A stretch of 64,000 nt of DNA from Sediminibacterium sp. (GTDB taxonomy: Bacteria > Bacteroidota > Bacteroidia > Chitinophagales > Chitinophagaceae). The notes beneath the pieces were generated by a model. The model worked only from the letters and a program-made list of their open reading frames with translations, was not told the origin of the DNA and searched no databases. This document shows, in pieces, positions 26,515 to 33,630 of this stretch (within the stretch, counting starts at the first letter, position 1; every line of letters begins with the position of its first letter). The position numbers and the translations under genes are program-made. Where the stretch lies: the NCBI GenBank assembly GCA_007280515.1, contig QYPL01000002.1:100929-164928 (forward strand), read 5' to 3'.

Positions 26515-27471
26515 TTGAAATTGTATAAAATTATTTTAAGTATTAGTATTTGTCTTACCAGCTATCTAGGGAGCGCGCAAGAAAATAATTTTATAAGCTA
26601 TGAGCAAGTCATGTTAGGATCAAATTTAAGTTTTAAAATGGTGCCTATTCAAGGTGGTACGTTTACAATAGGCAGTGCAGCCAATGAAAAAGGAAGAAAT
26701 GCAGACGAGGGTCCACAAAAAAAATTAAGCATTGCTGCGTTTTGGATGAGCGCTTATGAAGTGACTAGAGACGAGTTAGATGTTTTTTTAAAAGATGAAA
26801 CTACCAGCCAGAATATAAATGTAGATGCCATTACAAGACCTAGCCCACAATATGTAGATTTAAGTTTAGGCATGGGAAAGGAAGGCGGTTACCCTGCTAA
26901 TAGTATGTCGCAACGCACAGCTATTATGTATTGTAAATGGTTGTATCAAAAAACAAAAGTTTTTTACCGCCTACCCACAGAAGCAGAATGGGAGTATGCA
27001 TGTAAAGCAGGAACGAATACCGCTTATTTTTTTGGAAACAATGCAGCAGACTTAGATAAATACGCATGGTATGAAAAAAATAGTGAAAACACATTTCATA
27101 AAGTGGGAAAAAAATTAGCTAACCCTTGGGGCTTATATGATATGCTAGGCAACTTGACAGAATGGACCATGGATCATTATGATGCAACTGCTTTTGAAAA
27201 AATAAACAAAGAACAATTATTAATAGCAGCCATTGAGGCTAAATATCCAAAAACATTAAAGGGGGGAAGTTTTATAGATTCAGCGATTGAATTAAGATCG
27301 TCAAAAAGATTTCACTCCGATCCTATTTGGAATAGAAGAGATCCACAAATACCCAAAAGCAAGTGGTGGCTTACCGAAGCAAAGCAAGTGGGCATAAGAC
27401 TTCTACGACCTTTCCTACAACCATCCACAGAAGAGATTAACCAATTTTTTAAGGCCTATTTAAATTTATAA
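26515..27471 (+). CDS. Formylglycine-generating-enzyme family (SUMF1-like) secreted protein
   Basis: A 318-residue protein of the FGE-sulfatase/EgtB/PvdO superfamily. Signal peptide to about residue 21 (GSAQ), TTG start. Fold markers: IQGGTFTIGS, DEGPQKKLSIAAFWMSAYEV, YRLPTEAEWEYACKAGT, NPWGLYDMLGNLTEW, LKGGSFID and VGIRLLRP. The two active-site cysteines of true sulfatase-activating FGE, expected shortly after the GGSF block, are not seen: GGSFIDSAIELRSSKRFHSD has none. No sulfatase gene is in the window. The protein is therefore more likely a divergent member of unknown activity. It sits between apbE and a Gfo/Idh/MocA gene in the same direction. Confidence 0.85.
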   Translation: MKLYKIILSISICLTSYLGSAQENNFISYEQVMLGSNLSFKMVPIQGGTFTIGSAANEKGRNADEGPQKKLSIAAFWMSAYEVTRDELDVFLKDETTSQNINVDAITRPSPQYVDLSLGMGKEGGYPANSMSQRTAIMYCKWLYQKTKVFYRLPTEAEWEYACKAGTNTAYFFGNNAADLDKYAWYEKNSENTFHKVGKKLANPWGLYDMLGNLTEWTMDHYDATAFEKINKEQLLIAAIEAKYPKTLKGGSFIDSAIELRSSKRFHSDPIWNRRDPQIPKSKWWLTEAKQVGIRLLRPFLQPSTEEINQFFKAYLNL

Positions 27472-27487
27472 ATTAAAAATTACCATT

Positions 27488-28819
27488 ATGAACAAACTAT
27501 TTTCAGGAAATAATTCACGAAGAGATTTCGTAAAAGGAACCAGCCTATTTGCAGGAGGCATTTTAGCAGCGCCCTTATTATCCCGCGCCAATTTTTTCTC
27601 CGGCTCAGATGATACCATTAAAATTGCAGTGGTGGGTTGTGGTGGCAGAGGTACAGGTGCCGCTATGCAAGCCTTGTCTAGTAAACAAAATGTAAAAATT
27701 GTTGCAATGGCCGATGCCTTCAAAGACAATTTAGATAATTGTCATAAATCATTAACAGAGGAAATAAATAATAGCATTGGAGAATTAGCCAAAAGATTAG
27801 ATGTACCTGAAGAAAGAAGATTCACAGGTTTTGATGGTTATCAAAAAGCGATAGCACTTGCAGATGTAGTCATACTAGCTACCCCTCCAGGTTTTAGACC
27901 TATTCATTTTGCAGAAGCCATTAAACAAGGTAAGCATGTATTTATGGAAAAGCCCGTAGCTACTGATCCTGCAGGCATTCAAAGTGTATTAGCTACTGCA
28001 GCTATCGCAAAACAAAAAAAATTAAACGTAGTAGTAGGTTTACAAAGACATTACCAAAACTCTTACCGTGAATTGTATAAAAGAAAAGATTTAATTGGAG
28101 ACATTACTTCTGCACAAGCATGGTGGGATAATGATGGTGTTTGGGTAAGACCTAGAAAATACAACCAAACAGAAATGGAATATCAAATGCGCAACTGGTA
28201 TTATTTTAATTGGTTATGCGGCGATCATATCACCGAACAACATATTCATAATTTAGATGTCATTAATTGGTTTAAGGGTGGACATCCTGTGAAAGCACAA
28301 GGTTTGGGCGGGCGTCAGGTAAGAAAAGGAAAAGAACATGGTGAAATTTTTGATCATCATTTTGTTGAATTTGAATATGCCGATGGTTCTATCTTAAATA
28401 GTCAGTGTAGACATATTCCTGGCACTATGAGTAAGGTAGATGAATTATTAGTAGGTACGAAGGGAAAAATATTTTGTGGCGCTGCACATATTAAGGACCA
28501 CACGGGTAAACTTATTTATCAGTACGATACTAAATTAGAAAACAACCCTTATCAAACTGAGCATGATGAATTGTTTGCAGCCATTGCCAAAGGAGAATAT
28601 AAATATGCTGATGCAGAAAATGGAGCAAGCTCTACCATGACTTCTATTCTAGGAAGAATGGCAACTTATACTGGTCAAGTGATTGAGTGGGATAAAGCCA
28701 TTAACTCTGGTATTGATATTCATCCAAAAGTATACGATTGGAATGCTGAACCTCCTGTACTTCCTAATGCAGATGGGTATTATCCAGTGGCTATACCTGG
28801 TGTGACTAAGTATTTTTAA
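27488..28819 (+). CDS. Gfo/Idh/MocA family oxidoreductase, Tat-exported
   Basis: A 443-residue dehydrogenase-like protein. Leader SRRDFVKGTSLFAGGILA is a twin-arginine signal. The nucleotide-binding motif AVVGCGGRGTGAA lies near residues 49-61. MEKPVATD near 155-162 is the EKP signature, and QHIHNLDVINW forms the conserved His region of the active site. It is longer than the window's first homologue, with insertions typical of the exported, glycoside-oxidising subgroup. It lies 16 bases after the FGE-like gene, suggesting a co-transcribed set with apbE. Its stop overlaps the stop region of the convergent SET gene by four bases. Confidence 0.9.
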   Translation: MNKLFSGNNSRRDFVKGTSLFAGGILAAPLLSRANFFSGSDDTIKIAVVGCGGRGTGAAMQALSSKQNVKIVAMADAFKDNLDNCHKSLTEEINNSIGELAKRLDVPEERRFTGFDGYQKAIALADVVILATPPGFRPIHFAEAIKQGKHVFMEKPVATDPAGIQSVLATAAIAKQKKLNVVVGLQRHYQNSYRELYKRKDLIGDITSAQAWWDNDGVWVRPRKYNQTEMEYQMRNWYYFNWLCGDHITEQHIHNLDVINWFKGGHPVKAQGLGGRQVRKGKEHGEIFDHHFVEFEYADGSILNSQCRHIPGTMSKVDELLVGTKGKIFCGAAHIKDHTGKLIYQYDTKLENNPYQTEHDELFAAIAKGEYKYADAENGASSTMTSILGRMATYTGQVIEWDKAINSGIDIHPKVYDWNAEPPVLPNADGYYPVAIPGVTKYF

Positions 28820-29325
28820 AATAATAATAGGAATGCTTTGTACTGAGCCGCCATCGATTTAATAAAATCGGTGAGCTTATATTTATTTAAAACTTCAGCA
28901 GAAGTATCTGCAGCGCCTTGTACCAACCCTACGCAATTGGGTTTACCGCAATTACATACAAATTGTTGTGCCATGTTCCATTCAGTAGCTGGATAAAAAA
29001 AGCGAAGCTCTTCCCCTGCTTCAATATCACTAATGCATTCTAATTGCATAGTAGTGGTATTAAATAAAACATTAGGTTCACAACAATGATTCACGTACTG
29101 TAAATATTCAGGGAATAGATGAATATGTTTGTGTTCACTTACTTGTACCGTTAGATAATTAGGGGTGTCTACAATTTTAGAAGCATGAAAGGCAACTATA
29201 GTAGAGCCAACTTTAAAAGAAGCATTGGCAAATAAACCATGTTGGTTGTTTTCTTTATTTTGCTTTACTTCGCAATGTTCATGTCTACTGATTACAATAA
29301 AGGCATCTTTTTTTTCGGGGGACAT
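28816..29325 (-). CDS. SET-domain protein with post-SET-like cysteine cluster
   Basis: A 169-residue SET-domain protein. The N-terminal part HGLFANASFKVGSTIVAF matches the SET entry strand. YVNHCCEPN (78-85) is the NHxxxPN S-adenosylmethionine motif. IEAGEELRFFYP (101-112) is the GEEL-F-Y signature. CNCGKPNC (124-131) is a post-SET-like CxC-x4-C zinc cluster. SET proteins methylate lysines in eukaryotes, and small bacterial members are mostly uncharacterised. It has no signal peptide, so it acts in the cytoplasm, unlike most genes around it. It follows the DUF2147 gene at 14 bases, probably in one transcript. Confidence 0.85.
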   Translation of the reverse strand: MSPEKKDAFIVISRHEHCEVKQNKENNQHGLFANASFKVGSTIVAFHASKIVDTPNYLTVQVSEHKHIHLFPEYLQYVNHCCEPNVLFNTTTMQLECISDIEAGEELRFFYPATEWNMAQQFVCNCGKPNCVGLVQGAADTSAEVLNKYKLTDFIKSMAAQYKAFLLLF

Positions 29326-29339
29326 AAAAATTTTATAAT

Positions 29340-29762
29340 TTATTTTACTCTTGTAAATTTTTCAGTTCTACCTAATAATGAAAAGCCAAGATAACCGCGT
29401 ACATTTAGTGTTTGCTTGTCTTCGCTTAACCACATCTTACTACTATAGGTAGAACCCCCTTCTGCATCATAAATTTTACCTTCTACCCACTGTGGTGCTT
29501 CCCATATAAAATCATTTAACATAATCATGCCCTTCACTTCCCTGTTTCTTAAAGTTTTATCGGCATTATAAATATCTTTTCTTTCTGTTTTAACCCAAAC
29601 TAATTTACCATACAATTTATTATTTTGTAAATAAGTTTCTACGATTCCTTTTTTACTTGGCGAAAGCCACCTACCTATAAAATCATTTTGAGCCAATACA
29701 TTATTTGAAAAAAATAGTATAAAAATAAATAGGGCGGTTTTTTTTAGGAGTGTTTTAATCAT
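29340..29762 (-). CDS. DUF2147 domain secreted protein
   Basis: A 140-residue protein with a Sec signal (NVLAQ, about residue 25) and a DUF2147 body. Markers are FIGRWLSPSKKGIVETY, LYGKLVWVK, KGMIMLNDF, GKIYDAEGGSTYSSKMWL and a final LNVRGYLGFSLLGRTEKFTR. The family is a small lipocalin-like beta barrel of unknown function, common in Bacteroidota and Proteobacteria periplasms. It is the first gene of a probable two-gene unit with the SET-domain gene. Confidence 0.85.
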   Translation of the reverse strand: MIKTLLKKTALFIFILFFSNNVLAQNDFIGRWLSPSKKGIVETYLQNNKLYGKLVWVKTERKDIYNADKTLRNREVKGMIMLNDFIWEAPQWVEGKIYDAEGGSTYSSKMWLSEDKQTLNVRGYLGFSLLGRTEKFTRVK

Positions 29763-29982
29763 ATATTTTAAGAATAATTTGTTAAGAAGGGCTTTGTTTT
29801 AAATAGTTTTTAATTCAGGATATTAAATTAATAAAATATTTATAGTAAACCTATTAAATTCAACAATAAAAATACCAATATAGAACTAACATTAAATTAA
29901 AGACGAAGCATTACCTCCCATGGGCGCCCTTAGCCCTATGACTTTTGGGGTATTAACTCTTTGTTATCTTATATAAACACCC

Positions 29983-30001
29983 AATTCAAATGATTTGAAT
30001 T
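29983..30001. promoter_or_regulatory. 19-base perfect palindrome, candidate operator
   Basis: AATTCAAATGATTTGAATT reads the same on both strands around a central G/C. It covers the candidate -33 TTTG of the promoter for the 30078 gene, so a dimeric regulator bound here would block or recruit RNA polymerase. A second inverted repeat follows three bases later. Confidence 0.5.
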
Positions 30002-30026
30002 AAACAAGTTTCAATAACTTGCTTTG
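29994..30026 (+). promoter_or_regulatory. Candidate promoter for the propeller-phosphoesterase gene
   Basis: TTTG (29994-29997), 21 bases, then TTGCTTTG (30019-30026), which matches TAnnTTTG at all defined positions but one. The leader to the ATG at 30078 would be about 45 bases. Confidence 0.4.
30005..30021. promoter_or_regulatory. Inverted repeat in promoter spacer, candidate second operator
   Basis: CAAGTT (30005-30010), 5-base gap, AACTTG (30016-30021). It lies between the predicted -33 and -7 boxes, with its right arm entering the -7 box. Confidence 0.4.
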
Positions 30027-30077
30027 CTGAATATTATATTCATTTATTAATTAATTTGTATGGGCAAAATTTACAAC

Positions 30078-32495
30078 ATGAAAAGAACATTTTTAGTCAT
30101 TGCAATTACCTGTTTGGGCTTATTAACACAAGCGCAGGATACAAAAAAAGTTATACTCCCTAATGGCTGGTCTTTAAGTCCTGCAGGAAGCAGTGTAGAA
30201 TTAGGCGACTTACCATTAAATATGGCAGTCTCTAAATCAAAAAAATTAATGGCCATTACCAATAATGGACAAGGCAAGCAAAGCATTCAACTTATTAATT
30301 TAGTTTCAAATACTATTTTAGATAATATAAAAATTGATAAGTCTTGGTTAGGTATTGCTTTTAGTGCAGATGAAAAAACTTTATACGCCTCTGGTGGTAA
30401 TGACAATTGGATTTTAAAATATAGTATTGTTAAAAATAAATTAATATTATCCGATTCCATAAAGTTAGGTGCTAAATGGCCCAATAAAATTTCGCCTGCG
30501 GGTATTTGTATTAACGATGTAAAAAATATTTTATACGTAGTCACTAAAGACGATAATGCTTTATATGAAGTTGATTTAACTACCAAAAAAATAATGAATA
30601 AAACGGCGCTTCCTGCAGAAGCTTACACTTGCGTTTTATCTAATGATAATGCAGAATTATATATTAGTATTTGGGGCGCAGAAAAATTAGTAGTGTATAA
30701 TACAGTTAGTCAGAAAATAACTAGTAGCATTGCAACTGGTACACATCCTAATGATTTTATTTTATCTAAAAATGGTAAAATAATTTATGTAGCGAATGGA
30801 GAGGACAATAGCGTTTCCGTAATAGATATTAAAAATAGAAAAGTTATTGAAACCCTTAACTGTGCACTGTATCCCAATGCGCCAACAGGTTCTGCCACTA
30901 ATGGTGTGGCTTTAAGTTCTGATGAAAAAACTTTATACATTGCCAATGCCGACAACAACTGCTTAGCGGTATTTGATGTAACAGAGGTAGGCAATAGTAA
31001 ATCAAAAGGTTTTATACCTGTGGGTTGGTATCCAACAAGTGTTAAGGTAATAGGAAATAAAATTTATGTAACCAATGGTAAAGGGTTTTCTTCTTTTGCT
31101 AATCCATTAGGACCTGATCCTTACAGAAAAAATGCACAATTAGGTGTACAAAAAGGTTTATTAAAAACTGTTAAAGACGTTCAATATATAGGTGGCTTAA
31201 TGAAAGGAACTTTAAGTATAATAAATGTTCCCAGCGAAAAAAAATTAGGATTGTATTCAGCAGCAGTGTATGAAAATACACCTTACACTAAAATGAATGA
31301 AGAAAAATCAAATGCAGAAATAGGATCGGTGATTCCACAAAAACTAGGCGACCCTTCTGCTATTAAACATGTTTTTTATATTGTGAAAGAAAATAGAACC
31401 TACGATCAAGTTTTAGGGGATGTAAAAGAAGGTAACGGAGATCCAAGCCTTTGTTTATTTGGAGAAAAATATACCCCTAATTTACATGCACTTGCTAAAG
31501 AGTTTGTTTTGTTAGATAATTTTTATGTGGATGGAGAAGTGAGTGCCGATGGACACAATTGGTCACTAGGTGCTTATTCTAATGATTACTTAGAAAAAAA
31601 TTGGGTGGCAAACTATAGTGGACGAGGTGGTACTTATGATGCCGAGGGAACACGTGCTATTGCCAATAATAAAAATGGTTTTATTTGGGATTTTGCAAAA
31701 AGGGCAGGCGTATCCTATAGAACCTATGGTGAATTTGCAGACGATTACAAACCTAATATTCCAGTTTTAAAAGATCATTTTTGTCCTTATTATACAAGTT
31801 GGGATCAAAGTGTAAGAGATACTACTAGAGTGGGTCAATGGAAACGCGATTTTGATTCTTTATTAGCCATTAATCAAGTACCGCAATTAAATACTTTAAG
31901 AATTATCAACGATCATACTGAAGGAATGAGATTGGGTAAGCCTTCTCCCTATGCACATGTGGCAGACAACGACTTAGCGGTGGGTATGTTTGTAGATTAT
32001 TTATCTAAGAGTTCTATTTGGAACGAAAGCGTAGTTTTTGTGGTGGAAGATGATGCACAAGATGGCCCAGACCATGTGGATGCGCATCGCAGCCCAGCTT
32101 TCATTGCTGGGGGTTTTGTAAAAAGAGGATTTGTTGATCATACAGCTTATACCACTACCTCTGTTTTAAAGACGATTGAGCTTATTTTAGGTATGCCTCC
32201 AATGAGTCAATACGACGCTGGCGCCACCGCCTTATGGAGATGTTTTGACAAGGTATCCAACCCTAAAGGATTCATTGCTAAGCCTTTACAGCATGATATC
32301 AATGAGAAAAACACGGCTCGAACAGCCATGCAAAGAAAAAGTGAAACCTTCAATTTCAAAAAAGAAGACAGTATCAATGACCATGAATTTAATGAAGTGC
32401 TTTGGAAGGGCTTAAAAGGAGAAAACGCCATTGTACCCGCTCCCAGAAGAGCTGCCTTTTTAAAGATGAACCCTAAAAAAGACGCGGACGATTAA
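30078..32495 (+). CDS. Secreted fusion: YVTN/NHL-type beta-propeller plus phosphoesterase domain
   Basis: An 805-residue protein with a Sec signal (LTQAQ). Residues about 30-330 form a seven-bladed propeller of YVTN/cytochrome-D1-like repeats such as ATGTHPNDFILSKNGKIIYV and VALSSDEKTLYIANAD. Residues about 385-740 form an alkaline-phosphatase-superfamily phosphoesterase domain. It begins with HVFYIVKENRTYDQVLGDV and runs through LLDNFYVDGEVSADGHNWS, with metal ligands further on in VFVVEDDAQDGPDHVDAHR. Related phosphoesterase domains include acid phosphatase AcpA and phospholipase C. The ATG at 30078 is preferred to one six codons upstream because it gives a clean signal peptide. It is monocistronic and ends at a hairpin. 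Confidence 0.85.
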   Translation: MKRTFLVIAITCLGLLTQAQDTKKVILPNGWSLSPAGSSVELGDLPLNMAVSKSKKLMAITNNGQGKQSIQLINLVSNTILDNIKIDKSWLGIAFSADEKTLYASGGNDNWILKYSIVKNKLILSDSIKLGAKWPNKISPAGICINDVKNILYVVTKDDNALYEVDLTTKKIMNKTALPAEAYTCVLSNDNAELYISIWGAEKLVVYNTVSQKITSSIATGTHPNDFILSKNGKIIYVANGEDNSVSVIDIKNRKVIETLNCALYPNAPTGSATNGVALSSDEKTLYIANADNNCLAVFDVTEVGNSKSKGFIPVGWYPTSVKVIGNKIYVTNGKGFSSFANPLGPDPYRKNAQLGVQKGLLKTVKDVQYIGGLMKGTLSIINVPSEKKLGLYSAAVYENTPYTKMNEEKSNAEIGSVIPQKLGDPSAIKHVFYIVKENRTYDQVLGDVKEGNGDPSLCLFGEKYTPNLHALAKEFVLLDNFYVDGEVSADGHNWSLGAYSNDYLEKNWVANYSGRGGTYDAEGTRAIANNKNGFIWDFAKRAGVSYRTYGEFADDYKPNIPVLKDHFCPYYTSWDQSVRDTTRVGQWKRDFDSLLAINQVPQLNTLRIINDHTEGMRLGKPSPYAHVADNDLAVGMFVDYLSKSSIWNESVVFVVEDDAQDGPDHVDAHRSPAFIAGGFVKRGFVDHTAYTTTSVLKTIELILGMPPMSQYDAGATALWRCFDKVSNPKGFIAKPLQHDINEKNTARTAMQRKSETFNFKKEDSINDHEFNEVLWKGLKGENAIVPAPRRAAFLKMNPKKDADD

Positions 32496-32515
32496 TACCC
32501 CTATAAAATTTGTAT

Positions 32516-32554
32516 AAAAGAGCAGTTTTCAACTTAGAAATCTGCTCTTTTTTT
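32516..32554 (+). terminator. Intrinsic terminator
   Basis: AAAAGAGCAG (32516-32525) pairs with CTGCTCTTTT (32542-32551). The loop has an inner TTTC/GAAA stem, and a T-tract follows. It separates the propeller-phosphoesterase gene from the downstream four-gene operon. Confidence 0.85.
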
Positions 32555-32601
32555 ATGCCAAAAAAGGTATCTTAGAGAAGGATTTATTTAAATCAGCACC
32601 T

Positions 32602-33627
32602 ATGAAAAGAAGAGCCTTTGTAAAAAACACTATTATGTCAAGTACCGGATTATTCTTAACAAAAGATTTAATGTCAGCTAACAGTGGTCCTGTTTATGGA
32701 CAAAATGGTATGACTTATCGGTTAAATACTAAATGGGGTGAACTCAATGCTGAAAAAACACCTGTGAATGATTGTCATGAAATGATACAAGATACCAAGG
32801 GGCGTATTTTATTATTAACCAATGAAACAAAAAATAATCTTATTGTTTATAATAAGTCGGGCAGCTTAATGGACTCCTGGGGTACTCAATTTCCAGGCGC
32901 ACACGGATTAACTATTCAGCAGAATGGCAAAGAAGATTTTTTATTTATAACCGATACCGATAAACATCAAGTGTATAAAACAACTATTGATGGGAAAATT
33001 TTATTGACCATTGATGCCCCTGCAGACTTGCCTGCTTATCAAAAAAAGGAAGCCTTCGTTCCTACTGAAACTACTGTAATTGCGAATGGTGAATTTTATA
33101 TTGCAGATGGATATGGTGCACAACATATTTTACACTATGATGAAAACGGAAAATTAAAAAATGCATTTGGAGGAAGAGGAACAGGCGATGAATATTTGGA
33201 CAATGCGCATGGCATTTGTGTAGATACTAGAAATTCTACACCCACTTTAATTATTACTGATAGAACGCGCAATGCATTTAAGCGTTTTTCAATGGATGGA
33301 AAATTATTGGAAGTCATTCACTTGCCAGGCGCCTGTGTTTGCAGACCTGTTATCAAAGGCGATTATTTATACGCTGCGGTTTTGCGTTCACCTAATTTAG
33401 ATACAGTGAATTCAGGCTTTGTAACCATTTTAGATAAAAATAATAAAGTGGTTTCTAATTTAGGAGGCTCGGCTCCAGTATACATTGATGGTGTATTACA
33501 GCCTATGTCTCAAACAGAAAAAATATTTATACACCCACATGATGTATGTGTTGATGATGAAGGAAGTATTTATGTAGCACAGTGGGCTTCAGGAAAAGTA
33601 TACCCTTATAAATTTACAAGAGTTTAA
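32602..33627 (+). CDS. NHL-repeat six-bladed propeller protein, Tat-exported
   Basis: A 341-residue propeller with a twin-arginine leader (MKRRAFVKNTIMSSTGLFLT). NHL-type repeats include GAHGLTIQQNGKEDFLFITD, ADGYGAQHILHYDENGKLKN, LDNAHGICVDTRNSTPTLII and IHPHDVCVDDEGSIYVAQW. The family includes peptidylglycine amidating lyase-like and surface-binding propellers, and an enzymatic role is not evident. It is the first gene of a tight operon: only three bases separate it from the cytochrome gene that follows. It may bind or present the substrate for the complex. Confidence 0.8.
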   Translation: MKRRAFVKNTIMSSTGLFLTKDLMSANSGPVYGQNGMTYRLNTKWGELNAEKTPVNDCHEMIQDTKGRILLLTNETKNNLIVYNKSGSLMDSWGTQFPGAHGLTIQQNGKEDFLFITDTDKHQVYKTTIDGKILLTIDAPADLPAYQKKEAFVPTETTVIANGEFYIADGYGAQHILHYDENGKLKNAFGGRGTGDEYLDNAHGICVDTRNSTPTLIITDRTRNAFKRFSMDGKLLEVIHLPGACVCRPVIKGDYLYAAVLRSPNLDTVNSGFVTILDKNNKVVSNLGGSAPVYIDGVLQPMSQTEKIFIHPHDVCVDDEGSIYVAQWASGKVYPYKFTRV

Positions 33628-33630
33628 ATA

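Larger units (their letters stand above)
29763..30077. other. Intergenic region between divergent genes (315 bases)
   Basis: An AT-rich spacer with no convincing ORF. It holds a predicted promoter for the downstream fusion gene (29994-30026) overlapped by two inverted repeats at 29983-30001 and 30005-30021. A short GC-richer patch near 29915-29955 (CCTCCCATGGGCGCCCTTAG and onward) contrasts with the rest but shows no recognisable gene or hairpin terminator. Confidence 0.6.

Noticed and set aside
26515..27471. Sulfatase-activating formylglycine enzyme
   Set aside because: The expected active-site Cys pair after the GGSF block is absent and there is no sulfatase gene in the window.
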